64,000 bases of DNA from contig JANQSF010000010.1 in assembly GCA_028284155.1 (NCBI GenBank), positions 83,351 through 147,350 on the forward strand, given 5' to 3'. Both the position numbers and the translations under genes were made by a program. A model generated the notes under the pieces. It saw nothing but the letters and a program-made list of their open reading frames with translations. It was not told the origin of the DNA and ran no database searches. Shown here piece after piece: positions 34,566-43,193 of this stretch. Each line of letters opens with the position of its first letter. Position 1 is the stretch's first letter. The stretch comes from Phycisphaeraceae bacterium (GTDB lineage: Bacteria; Planctomycetota; Phycisphaerae; Phycisphaerales; Phycisphaeraceae).

Positions 34566-35393
34566 ATGAATGCCTCTCATGCGCAACACGACCTGCAAGA
34601 TATCGCCCGTCGGATTCGGCGGCGCGTGGTGCGCATGTCGCACGACGGCCGAGCGCCGCATCTTGGGTCGTCACTGTCGTGCATCGACATCCTCGTCGCC
34701 GCGTATTGGGGCGCATTGCGGATCGACCCGGCGCGACCTGACGATCCGGATCGAGACCGATTCATCCTGAGTAAGGGGCACGCGGCGGCGGCCTGGTACG
34801 CGACACTCGCACAGCGCGGCTGCTTTCCCGACGCGCTGCTCGACACATACAACCAGCCGGGCGGGGCGTTGCCGGAACAGCCGTCGCCGAATTGCGCGCC
34901 GGGGATCGAAGCCGCGACAGGCTCGCTGGGTCACGGCCTGTCGCTCGGATTGGGCATGGCGCTGGCGGCGCGGATGCGGCGGCAGCCGTCTCGCGTCTTT
35001 GTATTGCTCAGCGACGGCGAATGCAACGAGGGCAGTGTTTGGGAGGCGGCGATGCTCGCGTTAGCGCAGCGGGTCGGCCGACTGTGCGCGGTCGTTGACT
35101 ACAACAAGTGGCAGGCGACGGGACGGAGCAACGAGGTGATGGCGCTTGACCCGCTGGCTGACAAGTGGCGGGCGTTCGGCTGGTCGGTCTGTGAGGTCGA
35201 CGGGCACGATGTAGACGTGTTGGTCGACGCGATGAAGGCGGTTGGCGAGCACGGCGAGCAGCCGAGTGTGATTGTCGCGCACACTGTCAAAGGTAAGGGT
35301 GTGTCGTTCATGGAAGACGACAACAACTGGCACTACCGCGTGCCGGACGACGCGGAACTGGCCGCGTCGTTGACAGAGTTGACTCCGACGTAG
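34566..35393 (+). CDS. Transketolase-like N-terminal subunit
   Basis: 275 residues from ATG 34566 (GTG 34557 is an alternative). It matches the N-terminal, thiamine-diphosphate-binding half of transketolase: APHLGSSLSCIDIL with the conserved His, FILSKGHAAAAWYA, GIEAATGSLGHGLSLGLGMA, and the TPP motif LLSDGECNEGSVWEAA with the closing Asn in VVDYNKWQATG. In split transketolases this half needs a C-terminal partner, encoded 178 bases downstream. The stop codon TAG (35391-35393) lies inside palindromic element A, so the original end may have been different. Likely transfers a two-carbon unit onto a sugar of this pathway. Confidence 0.9.
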   Translation: MNASHAQHDLQDIARRIRRRVVRMSHDGRAPHLGSSLSCIDILVAAYWGALRIDPARPDDPDRDRFILSKGHAAAAWYATLAQRGCFPDALLDTYNQPGGALPEQPSPNCAPGIEAATGSLGHGLSLGLGMALAARMRRQPSRVFVLLSDGECNEGSVWEAAMLALAQRVGRLCAVVDYNKWQATGRSNEVMALDPLADKWRAFGWSVCEVDGHDVDVLVDAMKAVGEHGEQPSVIVAHTVKGKGVSFMEDDNNWHYRVPDDAELAASLTELTPT

Positions 35394-35461
35394 GGTGGGC
35401 ATTGCCCACCAAGGAGTACGGTGACGCAACGACAAGCGATGGTGGGCAGTGCCCACCCTAC
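35390..35461. repeat. Palindromic element A, short copy (stop-codon donor)
   Basis: Arms GTAGGGTGGGCATTGCCCACC-like (35390-35410; 21 bp) and its inverse at 35441-35461. Each arm is itself nearly palindromic around GGGCA/TGCCC. The first bases GTAG supply the stop of the transketolase N-subunit gene. Confidence 0.9.
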
Positions 35462-35508
35462 GACAAGACAAGCCACATGCTCACAAGCGCCACGACACAC
35501 GACTCCTC

Positions 35509-35535
35509 ATCCGCGCTATCCGCGTAATCCGCGGT
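35509..35535. repeat. Nonamer tandem array
   Basis: Three 9-bp units ATCCGCGCT, ATCCGCGTA, ATCCGCGGT in the spacer between the two transketolase subunit genes. Confidence 0.75.
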
Positions 35536-35571
35536 CCATTCCTTTTCCCCTTCCGGCCCGCCACAAGCCCT

Positions 35572-36534
35572 ATGCGTAACGCCTTCGCCGACGAGATCAC
35601 GCAGCTAGCCGCACGCGACCCGCGCGTCGTGCTGTTGTCCGGCGACATCGGCAATAGGTTGTTCAACCCCTTCAAGGAGTCGTTCGGCGACCGTTTCATC
35701 AATTGTGGCATCGCCGAGCAGAACATGGTCAGCGTCGCCGCCGGCTTGGCGATGGGCGGGATGCGGCCGGTGGTCTATACGATCGCGCCGTTCGTGACCG
35801 CGCGATGTCTTGAGCAGATCCGGATCGACTTGGGGTATCACCGTCAGCCGGTCGTGGTCGTCGGCGTCGGCGCGGGGTTGAGTTACGCGAACCTGGGCGC
35901 GACGCACGAGACGCTGGACGACCTGGCGATGCTGCGCGCGATCCCGGGCTTGACGATCGTTTGCCCGGGTGACGCGATGGAAGTCCGCGGGTTGCTGCGC
36001 GCGTCGCTGGCGCACGACGGGCCGGTCTATTTGCGACTGGGCAAGAAGGGCGAGCCCGTCGTGCATGAAAGCGTGCCAGACATCGCCATCATTCGGGCGC
36101 TCGACGTGCGCCGGGGCGACGATGTCTGCCTGTTGAGTGTTGGAAACGTCCTGCCGATCGTCGTGCAGGCGACCGACCTGCTGGTTGAACGCGGCATCTC
36201 GCCGCGCGTCGTGAGTCTGCACACCGTCAAGCCGTTGGACGAAGCGATATTGCGCGACGTGTTTGCACAGCATGTCGTGGTTGCGACGGTCGAGGAACAC
36301 AGCGTCGTCGGCGGTGCGGGCGGCGCGGTGGCTGAGTGGCTGATTGATCAGCCGACGCCGGCATCGGCGCGGCTGTTGCGCATCGGTTGTGACGACCGAT
36401 ACCTGTGTGAGGCGGGCGGTCAATCGCACGCGCGTGAACGGTATGGACTGACGCCGGCGTCGATCGCTCAGCGGGTCGAAGCCGCATACCGACACGCACG
36501 CCCTTTGACCATGACGGAGTGGGTCGCATCATGA
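35572..36534 (+). CDS. Transketolase-like C-terminal subunit
   Basis: 320 residues from ATG 35572 (MRNAFADEI). It corresponds to the pyrimidine-binding and C-terminal domains of transketolase: INCGIAEQNMVSVAAGLAMGG with the catalytic Glu, TIAPFVTARCLEQIRID, GATHETLDDLAMLRAIPG, VYLRLGKKGEP, and the C-terminal VVATVEEHSVVGGAGGAVAEWL. Pairs with the N-subunit encoded upstream. Reading open upstream of 35572 passes through repeat sequence and is not taken as coding. Its stop overlaps the start of the alcohol dehydrogenase gene (ATGA). Confidence 0.92.
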   Translation: MRNAFADEITQLAARDPRVVLLSGDIGNRLFNPFKESFGDRFINCGIAEQNMVSVAAGLAMGGMRPVVYTIAPFVTARCLEQIRIDLGYHRQPVVVVGVGAGLSYANLGATHETLDDLAMLRAIPGLTIVCPGDAMEVRGLLRASLAHDGPVYLRLGKKGEPVVHESVPDIAIIRALDVRRGDDVCLLSVGNVLPIVVQATDLLVERGISPRVVSLHTVKPLDEAILRDVFAQHVVVATVEEHSVVGGAGGAVAEWLIDQPTPASARLLRIGCDDRYLCEAGGQSHARERYGLTPASIAQRVEAAYRHARPLTMTEWVAS

Positions 36535-37616
36535 AAACGGTTGCCGCGGTGCTGGTCGAACTCGGTCGGCCGCTTGAGTTGTGTGAACTGGAACTGCCGA
36601 CGCTTCGGCCTGGGCAGGTGCTGGTCGAAATCGCGTACTCCGGTGTTTGCCACACGCAGGTGCTTGAAGCACGCGGTCGGCGCGGGCCGGACGATTACGT
36701 GCCGCACTGCCTCGGCCATGAGGGCAGCGGTGTCGTGCGTGATATCGGGACGGATGTGACGCGTGTTCAGCCGGGCGACCGGGTGATCCTGTCGTGGATC
36801 AAGGGCGGCGGGCTGGACGTGCCGGGCACGGTTTACGAAGGGCCGAGTGGCAGGGTGAACGCGGGCGGCGTGACGACGTTTCAGACGTTTAGCGTGGTCA
36901 GCGAGAACCGGTTGACACGGTTGCCCGACGGCGTGCCGATGCGCGAGGCGGCATTATTGGGTTGCGCTGCGCCGACGGGTATCGGTGCGGTATGGCACGC
37001 GGGTAACGTGCGGCGCGGACAGACCGTCGCGGTGTTCGGCGTTGGCGGTGTCGGCTTGTGCGCCGTCGCGGCCGCTGCGGAGCGCGGCGCTGAACACATA
37101 GTCGCGATCGATCGCCGAGCCGATCGACTGAATTGTGCGACGCAACTGGGCGCGACCGACACCATTAACGTCGATGACGACGACGCATTCGAACGCCTCA
37201 AAGCGTGTGCACCCGGTGGATTCGACGCCGCCATCGAGGCGACCGGTCGGCCGAGCGTCATGCGGCAGGCCCTGGAGTGCGTTCGGCCACGCGGCGGTCG
37301 GGCCGTGGTCATCGGCAACGCGCCGCACGGTGAGTCGTTGTCGATCGACCCGCAACAGCTCAACCAGGGCAAGCAACTGCTCGGCACGTGGGGCGGCGAC
37401 AGCGAACCGGACCGCGACTATGCCGGCTATGCGTCGCTGATCGCAATAGGCCGACTCGACCTGTCGCCGCTCGTCGGTGCGACGTACACACTGGACCAGA
37501 TTAATCAAGCGTTGGACGACCTGGAATCAGGCCGAGTGGTTCGACCGATGGTTGAGGTGAATGCAATTGGTTCTTGCGACAGGCAAATCGTCGAATCGAG
37601 TGCCCAGGTCGCATGA
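36531..37616 (+). CDS. Zinc-type alcohol dehydrogenase-like oxidoreductase
   Basis: 361 residues, start ATG overlapping the previous stop. MDR superfamily: catalytic zinc ligands in YSGVCHTQV and HCLGHEGSGVV, a Rossmann motif VAVFGVGGVGLCAVAAA, and the NAD-binding acidic residue in VAIDRRADRL. The segment between residues 90 and 115, which in class I/III enzymes carries four structural-zinc cysteines, reads SWIKGGGLDVPGTVYEG and has none, so the structural zinc is missing. Comparable proteins occur in polysaccharide clusters. Expected to oxidise or reduce a sugar intermediate. A 109-base gap follows before the next gene. Confidence 0.9.
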   Translation: MKTVAAVLVELGRPLELCELELPTLRPGQVLVEIAYSGVCHTQVLEARGRRGPDDYVPHCLGHEGSGVVRDIGTDVTRVQPGDRVILSWIKGGGLDVPGTVYEGPSGRVNAGGVTTFQTFSVVSENRLTRLPDGVPMREAALLGCAAPTGIGAVWHAGNVRRGQTVAVFGVGGVGLCAVAAAAERGAEHIVAIDRRADRLNCATQLGATDTINVDDDDAFERLKACAPGGFDAAIEATGRPSVMRQALECVRPRGGRAVVIGNAPHGESLSIDPQQLNQGKQLLGTWGGDSEPDRDYAGYASLIAIGRLDLSPLVGATYTLDQINQALDDLESGRVVRPMVEVNAIGSCDRQIVESSAQVA

Positions 37617-37725
37617 TTCAGCCGCAGGTCAATGCGGATGCACGCGAACAGACATGACTCGCTAACTCGTAGTTTGTGCGAGTCCACATGTTCCCACGAA
37701 GTGGTGAGCCGTCAGAGGTTTAGAC

Positions 37726-38346
37726 ATGCGAATCGGTATCGACCTTGACAACACGATCGTCTGCTACGACGGCCTGTTCCACGACGAGGCGGTCGCGCGT
37801 GGCTGGATCGAACGTACCGTCTCGACCGACAAGGAGTCGGTTCGCCGCGCGTTCTGCGATGCAGACCGAGAAGATCGATGGACGGCGATACAGGGCGAGG
37901 TGTATGGCCGACGTATCCGCGATGCCAAGCCGTTTCCCGGTGTGCGCGACGCGATGGTCGCCTGGCGGTCGGCGGGTCACGACCTGTTCATCGTCAGTCA
38001 TAAGACCCGTCGGCCTTACGCCGGTCCGCCTTACGACCTGCACGAGGCGGCGCGCGATTGGTTGACGGCTAACCGTATCCTCGCCGACGAGGCCGTCGGT
38101 TTGACCGATGATCGGGTATGGCTTGAGTTGGCCCGCGAGGCGAAACTCAGCCGAATCGGAGCGTTGGGCTGCGATGTCTTCATCGACGACCTGCCAAGGT
38201 TCCTGGCAGACCCGGCGTTCCCGAACGAGGTTCGACCTGTCCTGTTCGACCCGACCGACCGTCACGACGACGGTTCATTCGCGTACCGTACGACGTCGTG
38301 GGCGGGCCTGCGGGAATGGGTTCTTCACGAAACGGTGTTGCATTGA
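37726..38346 (+). CDS. HAD-superfamily hydrolase
   Basis: 206 residues. Motif I IGIDLDNTIVCYDG (nucleophile Asp and acid Asp), motif II LFIVSHKTRR (Ser), and a C-terminal CDVFIDDLPRFL, matching the acidic motif IV. The cap region around 60-90 is small. Likely a phosphatase for a sugar phosphate of the operon (a GmhB-like role with the heptose-type kinase would fit, but GmhB-specific zinc cysteines are not seen). Its TGA shares an A with the next ATG (TGATG). Confidence 0.8.
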   Translation: MRIGIDLDNTIVCYDGLFHDEAVARGWIERTVSTDKESVRRAFCDADREDRWTAIQGEVYGRRIRDAKPFPGVRDAMVAWRSAGHDLFIVSHKTRRPYAGPPYDLHEAARDWLTANRILADEAVGLTDDRVWLELAREAKLSRIGALGCDVFIDDLPRFLADPAFPNEVRPVLFDPTDRHDDGSFAYRTTSWAGLREWVLHETVLH

Positions 38347-39428
38347 TGTTGCCCGCGGCTAGGACTGAATCGATCGAGTCGTGCGATGAGGTGACGCTTG
38401 CGCACATTGAGCGGCTGTTGAATGGTGCGGGCCTACAGGGTCCGATGACGTTACAGCGGCGGACCGGCGGGCGAAACAATCGCACTTACCGTGTCACCGT
38501 GGGCGGGGCTGACCACGTGGTCAAAGCCTATAGCGACCGCGCGTTCGACCGACGAGACCGGCTTTCCGCGGAGGTCGGTTTCGCGGGGTTTGCTTGGCGG
38601 CATGGCGTGTGTTGTGTGCCTCGGCCGATCGTCAGCGACGCGGCGGCACGATTGGCGCTATTCGAGTTCGTCGAGGGGCGGAAACTGCGGCGCGATGAGG
38701 TCGACGCCCGCGCGGTCGCTCAAGCCCGGCATTTTGTGCGGCGTCTGAACAGACACCGCTTTAACGACGACGCGGCCGACCTGCCCGAGGCGGCGGAGGC
38801 CTGTTTCAGCATCGAGCAGCACTTGGCCTGCGTCGATCGCCGGATCGAGCGGTTGTGGCGGGCGTTGCCGCTGGAGTCGATCGGGATCGACCACGACGCG
38901 GCGGTGTTCGTGATGTCGGAACTGCTGCCTTTCTGGCGGCGTGTTCGGGCTTGGGCGACCATCGCGGCGAGGCGGGCCGGCGTCGCGATCGATCAGATGC
39001 TGCCCGCGCAAGACCGCCGGCTCTCGCCTTCCGATTTCGGTTTCCACAACGCGCTGCTGGGCAGCGACGGTCGGCTGCGGTTTCTCGATTTTGAGTACGC
39101 CGGGTGGGACGACCCAGCCAAACTCGTCTGCGACTTTTTCTGTCAGCCCGACCTGCCTGTGCCGATGCGGTACTTGGAGTCGTTCACTGATCGGCTGGTG
39201 GCGGACCTCTCCGACCCGCCGCTTCACCGCCTCCGGATCGGCCTGCTGTTGCCGGTCTACCGCGTCAAGTGGGCGTGCATCCTGCTCAATGAGTTCCTGC
39301 CCGAAGGGGCTTCGCGGCGATCTTTTGCCGGGTCGAACCCCCGTGATGTCGATAAGAAGAGGGCGCAGCTCGACCAGGCCAGGCACGTCCTCGACACGGT
39401 GGACGATGTCCGCGGCTTCGGTTTGTGA
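38346..39428 (+). CDS. APH-fold phosphotransferase (sugar kinase-like)
   Basis: 360 residues, ATG in TGATG overlap with the HAD gene. Aminoglycoside-phosphotransferase/choline-kinase fold: RRTGGRNNRTYRVTVGGADHVVKAY (ATP-binding lobe, Lys), LALFEFVEGRKL, a catalytic loop SPSDFGFHNALLG in place of HGDLHPGN, and the metal motif LRFLDFEYAGWDDPAKL. The His of HGD is replaced by Ser but the Asp is kept. In this setting a sugar or amino-sugar kinase is more likely than drug resistance. Translational coupling to the HAD phosphatase suggests sequential or antagonistic action on one sugar. Confidence 0.8.
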   Translation: MLPAARTESIESCDEVTLAHIERLLNGAGLQGPMTLQRRTGGRNNRTYRVTVGGADHVVKAYSDRAFDRRDRLSAEVGFAGFAWRHGVCCVPRPIVSDAAARLALFEFVEGRKLRRDEVDARAVAQARHFVRRLNRHRFNDDAADLPEAAEACFSIEQHLACVDRRIERLWRALPLESIGIDHDAAVFVMSELLPFWRRVRAWATIAARRAGVAIDQMLPAQDRRLSPSDFGFHNALLGSDGRLRFLDFEYAGWDDPAKLVCDFFCQPDLPVPMRYLESFTDRLVADLSDPPLHRLRIGLLLPVYRVKWACILLNEFLPEGASRRSFAGSNPRDVDKKRAQLDQARHVLDTVDDVRGFGL

Positions 39429-39472
39429 CCTGCGGTCGGCCGGTCCTTCATGAAACGCAAGGGCGGGCCGGG

Positions 39473-40546
39473 ATGAATCCGACCACAGCCGCCCGACTCC
39501 CCAAGGGCACGGACGCTTTGCCTGCGCACCGAACGATCATGGAAAATCGCGACACCATTGTAGTTCTCGGCGCCAACGCCTTTTCAGGTCAGGATTTCGC
39601 CGACCTGTTGTTGGATGAAACGCCGTGCCGCGTCGTCGGCGTGAGCCGGTCGCCGCAGCGGTCGCCGATGTTCATCCGGGCGCTGGCTCGGACGAACGGT
39701 GCGCTATCGAGGTATGCGTATCACCAGCTCGACATGAATCGCGACATGCCCCGGTTGCTCGACCTGCTCGACGCCGAGCGCCCAAGCTACATCGTTAATT
39801 TCGCCGCGCAGAGCGAGGTCGCGCCGAGTTGGGAACACCCCGAGCACTGGTATCAGACCAATACCGTCGCGCTGGCGGAACTGGTCAATCACCTACGACG
39901 GCGGGAATACCTCAAGCGCTACGTCCACATTTCGTCGCCCGAGGTGTACGGCACTTGCGTCGGAACGGTGCGCGAGGACGCGCCTCTGAACCCTTCGACG
40001 CCTTACGCCGCGTCGAAGGCGGCGGCGGACATGTTGCTGGAGACGTACCGGCGGCAGTTTGGCTTTCCCGTCATGTGGGTGCGCGCGACGAACGTGTACG
40101 GCGCGCGGCAGCAGCTCTTCAAGATCATCCCGCGCAGCGCGATCTACCTGAAGCTGGCCAAGACGATCGAGTTGCACGGCGGCGGACGGGCGGTCAAGTC
40201 GTACATCCACATCCGCGACGTGTCGCGCGGCGAGTTGGCCGTGCTGCGCGACGGGCGGATCGGCGACGTGTACCACCTGTCTCCTGACGGCGGCGTGGCC
40301 GTGCGCGACGTCGTGAGTGCGGTTTGCGAACGTGCCGGCCGACCATTCGACGAGGCGACGCGCGTCGTCGACGAACGCCCGGGACAGGACGCCGCGTACG
40401 TCATCGACTCGGCCAAGGCCCGCAACGAACTGGGCTGGTCACCGATGGTCGACCTCGCAGACGGGTTGGGTGAGGTTGTCGATTGGGTTGACCGGCATTG
40501 GGACACAATCCGAGACTTGCCATTGGAATACGAGCATCAGCCATGA
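39473..40546 (+). CDS. NAD-dependent epimerase/dehydratase (dTDP-glucose/GDP-mannose dehydratase-like)
   Basis: 357 residues from ATG 39473, with AAGGG nine bases upstream; GTG 39425 (GTGA overlap with the previous stop) and ATG 39539 are alternatives. Rossmann motif IVVLGANAFSGQDFADLL is unusual (GxNxFSG instead of GxxGxxG). Then NFAAQSEVAPSWEHPEHWY, HISSPEVYG, and the catalytic YAASKAAADMLL (Tyr-x-x-x-Lys), followed by RATNVYGARQQLFKIIPR, all typical of sugar 4,6-dehydratases. It could form the 4-keto sugar used by the aminotransferase further down. Stop overlaps the next start (ATGA). Confidence 0.88.
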   Translation: MNPTTAARLPKGTDALPAHRTIMENRDTIVVLGANAFSGQDFADLLLDETPCRVVGVSRSPQRSPMFIRALARTNGALSRYAYHQLDMNRDMPRLLDLLDAERPSYIVNFAAQSEVAPSWEHPEHWYQTNTVALAELVNHLRRREYLKRYVHISSPEVYGTCVGTVREDAPLNPSTPYAASKAAADMLLETYRRQFGFPVMWVRATNVYGARQQLFKIIPRSAIYLKLAKTIELHGGGRAVKSYIHIRDVSRGELAVLRDGRIGDVYHLSPDGGVAVRDVVSAVCERAGRPFDEATRVVDERPGQDAAYVIDSAKARNELGWSPMVDLADGLGEVVDWVDRHWDTIRDLPLEYEHQP

Positions 40547-41322
40547 GCGCAACATTCACTACGACCGACATCCTCGACCTCTACCGCAATGAGGCGCAAC
40601 GCCACGGCGACGCCGGCACGTCGACCATTCAGGACGCGCGCACCCGCCGGCTTGAACTCGACGCGCTGGCGTCGTATATCCGCGACGGCCAGCGTGTGCT
40701 GGAGATCGGTTGCGGCAACGGCTACGTCGCGCAGGAACTGGTCAGCCGATTTGACATCGACCTGGAGGCGGTGGATCTGTCGCCGGACATGATCGACGTC
40801 GCCAAGGAACGCGACGTGTCGTCGTCCCTCGGCCGAGTGACGTTCGCAGTCTGCGACGTGTTGAAGCTGGTCGCGCCCGAACAGTTTGACCTGATCTTTA
40901 CCGAGCGATGTTTGCAGAATCTGCCCACGTGGGGCGACCAGTCGGCAGCGCTTGCGAATATTGCGTCGGCGATGAAGCCGGGCGGCGAGTTTGTCATGCA
41001 CGAGTCGTTTAACAGCGGGCATGACAACCTAAACACCGCCCGTGAAGAGGTCGGCCTGCCGCCGATCGGGCCGCCGTGGCACAACTTGTTCTTCGACGAG
41101 GCGCAGGTCGACGGTCGCATGGCTGAATTGGGTTGCAAACGGGTCGACCAGAACGCGTTTCTGAGCGGCTACTACTTCGGCTCGCGCGTGCTGATGCCCA
41201 AGCTGTTGGACGACCCGACAAAGGCCAAGTCGTCTTCCGTGTTGAATGATTTTTTCTGCGCCCTGCCCGCGGCGGGCGACTTCTGCCCGATGAAGATTGT
41301 GCGCTACCGCAAGGACGGGTGA
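40543..41322 (+). CDS. Class I SAM-dependent methyltransferase
   Basis: 259 residues, ATGA overlap with the dehydratase gene. SAM-binding motif I VLEIGCGNGYVAQEL, acidic loop LEAVDLSPDMI, motif for residues near the adenine CDVLKLV, and post-motif MKPGGEFVMHESF. Residues 180-215 (PPWHNLFFDEAQVDGRM) may form a substrate lid. One of three methyltransferases in the operon; probably O- or N-methylates a sugar. Confidence 0.88.
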   Translation: MSATFTTTDILDLYRNEAQRHGDAGTSTIQDARTRRLELDALASYIRDGQRVLEIGCGNGYVAQELVSRFDIDLEAVDLSPDMIDVAKERDVSSSLGRVTFAVCDVLKLVAPEQFDLIFTERCLQNLPTWGDQSAALANIASAMKPGGEFVMHESFNSGHDNLNTAREEVGLPPIGPPWHNLFFDEAQVDGRMAELGCKRVDQNAFLSGYYFGSRVLMPKLLDDPTKAKSSSVLNDFFCALPAAGDFCPMKIVRYRKDG

Positions 41323-41340
41323 CACACGCGAGGATCGCAT

Positions 41341-42069
41341 ATGTTTGAGACCGCACGACAGAGCAAGTACGACCTCGACCCGGAGCTTTACGCCAAGTTG
41401 GTGGATGAGCTTTACGCGGCCTATCCGGACGGTGTGACATTGCCGCCGGAGTATGCGTCATTCGTTGACAACAACCTGATGCGGTTCCTGATCCGGTTGG
41501 CACGCTACAAGTTCGTCGCGCGCATGCTTAAGAAGACCGACCGCGTGCTCGAGGTCGGCAGCGGCTCGGGGCTCGGGTCGATGTTCCTGGCCCAGCACGC
41601 GGCGCGCGTCACGGGGCTGGACGTCAAGGAACACGAGGTGTTCGAGGCCCGCGCAATGAATCGGCGGGATAACGTCGAGTTCGTCGCGGGCGACTTCTTC
41701 GAGATGGACGCCGACGACCGTTACGACGCGATCGTCATGCTTGACGTGATCGAGCACATGGACGTGCCGCTCGGCCGACGGCTGGTCGAAACGGCGGCGC
41801 GTCATCTGGAGTCGACCGGCATGTTGGTCATCGGCACGCCGAGCGCCGCGTCGTACCCGCATCAGGGTGCGTTGAGTCGGGCGTCGCATGTGCACTGCTA
41901 CGAGCAGGGCGAACTGCTCGGCCTGATCGGGGAGTCGTTTGGGCGGACGCTGCCGTTTTCGATGAACGACGAGGTCGTTCACACGGGACATCCGAACATG
42001 GCGTGGTACTACTTCGTCGTCGCTTTGTGTCCGAATCACAACGACTCGAAAGGGGGACGGGGGGCTTGA
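41341..42069 (+). CDS. Class I SAM-dependent methyltransferase
   Basis: 242 residues. Motif I VLEVGSGSGLGSMFLAQ, acidic TGLDVKEHEVFEA, YDAIVMLDVIEHMD, and LESTGMLVIGTPSAASYPH. The GTPS..YPHQGALS stretch resembles methyltransferases acting within glycan clusters. The first 60 residues are an extra helical cap (SKYDLDPELYAKLVDELY). Its TGA overlaps the TTG start of the DegT gene. Confidence 0.88.
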   Translation: MFETARQSKYDLDPELYAKLVDELYAAYPDGVTLPPEYASFVDNNLMRFLIRLARYKFVARMLKKTDRVLEVGSGSGLGSMFLAQHAARVTGLDVKEHEVFEARAMNRRDNVEFVAGDFFEMDADDRYDAIVMLDVIEHMDVPLGRRLVETAARHLESTGMLVIGTPSAASYPHQGALSRASHVHCYEQGELLGLIGESFGRTLPFSMNDEVVHTGHPNMAWYYFVVALCPNHNDSKGGRGA

Positions 42070-43193
42070 CCGCAGCCACGTCACAAACTGTTTCGGCATC
42101 GTCCGCCCGCGTCCGTTTTCTTGACCTGAGTGTGCCACGCGACGAACGGGCGGCGATGCTTGAGGCGATGGATCGTGTGTTGTCACACGGTCAGTTGCTG
42201 CTTGGGCCGGAGGTTGAGCAACTCGAATCTCGACTGGCCGCGAGATGCGGTGTGCGTCACGCGGTGGGTGTGGGCAGCGGGTCGGCTGCGCTCTACTACG
42301 CGCTGCGGGCGGCGGACATCGGGCCGGGCGACGAGGTGATCACGTCGGCGATCTCGTTCATCGCCACGGCCAACGCGATCGTCCTGGCCGGTGCGAAGCC
42401 CGTGTTCGTTGACGTGGACGACGATCTGAACATTGACGCGCGTGCGGCCACGGCCGCAGTGACGCCGCGCACGCGCGCGGTCGTGCCTGTGCATTACACC
42501 GGCCGAGTGTGCGATATGGGCCGTTTGCTCGACACGGCTGCGGGGCATGACCTGCTCGTGATCGAGGACGCGTCGCAGGCGTTCGGCGCGACGCACGAAG
42601 GTCGGCCGGTCGGGTCGCTGGGCGACGCGGGGGCGATCAGCTTGAATCCGATGAAACTGTTGGCTGCGTGCGGCGAGGCGGGCGTAGTGGTGACTGACCG
42701 TCAGCCGATCCGCGGCCGTGTCGAGGCATTGCGTTACAACGGCCTGGTCAATCGCGAGGACTGTCTTTGGCCGAGCACGAACGGTCGCATCGACACACTG
42801 CAGGCGGCGATCCTGCTCGGTCGGCTCGAACGGATCGACCGTGTCATCGAGCGCCGCCGTGAGATCGCGCTCCGGTACGACGCGGCGTTGGCCGAATGTG
42901 TCGACGTGCCGGGCTTGCGCAGCGGCGACGTCGCGTACAGCTACACGATTCAGACCGATCGGCGGGACGAGCTGCGCGATTGGCTCGAACAGGCGGGCAT
43001 CGAGGTCAAGGTGTATCACCCCAAGCCGATGCCGGACCACGCCGCGTACCGGCTTCGCGGGGACTGGTCGATCGACAACGCGCGCCGCTGTGTTCGGCGA
43101 CTGCTCTGCCTGCCCGTTCACGAAAAGCTCCGCGACGACGAAGTCGATTACGTGATCGACCGTGTCCTCGCGTTCTTCGGTGGTGCGCGATGA
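42066..43193 (+). CDS. DegT/DnrJ/EryC1 family aminotransferase
   Basis: 375 residues from TTG 42066 (TTGA overlap), preceded by AAAGGGGGA about 11 bases upstream. PLP-dependent sugar aminotransferase fold type I: VGVGSGSAALYYALRAADIG, DEVITSAISFIATANAI, PVFVDVDDDLNID, IEDASQAFGA, and the PLP-lysine segment AISLNPMKLLAACGEAGVVVT. The family transfers an amino group from glutamate to 3- or 4-keto nucleotide sugars. Together with the dehydratase it predicts an amino sugar. The aminotransferase Lys sits in the usual SxxxxKxL context. Stop overlaps the cupin start (ATGA). Confidence 0.93.
   Translation: MTAATSQTVSASSARVRFLDLSVPRDERAAMLEAMDRVLSHGQLLLGPEVEQLESRLAARCGVRHAVGVGSGSAALYYALRAADIGPGDEVITSAISFIATANAIVLAGAKPVFVDVDDDLNIDARAATAAVTPRTRAVVPVHYTGRVCDMGRLLDTAAGHDLLVIEDASQAFGATHEGRPVGSLGDAGAISLNPMKLLAACGEAGVVVTDRQPIRGRVEALRYNGLVNREDCLWPSTNGRIDTLQAAILLGRLERIDRVIERRREIALRYDAALAECVDVPGLRSGDVAYSYTIQTDRRDELRDWLEQAGIEVKVYHPKPMPDHAAYRLRGDWSIDNARRCVRRLLCLPVHEKLRDDEVDYVIDRVLAFFGGAR

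Noticed and set aside
38346..39428. Aminoglycoside resistance gene
   Set aside because: The APH fold is shared by many kinases; position between a HAD phosphatase and a sugar dehydratase points to sugar metabolism.
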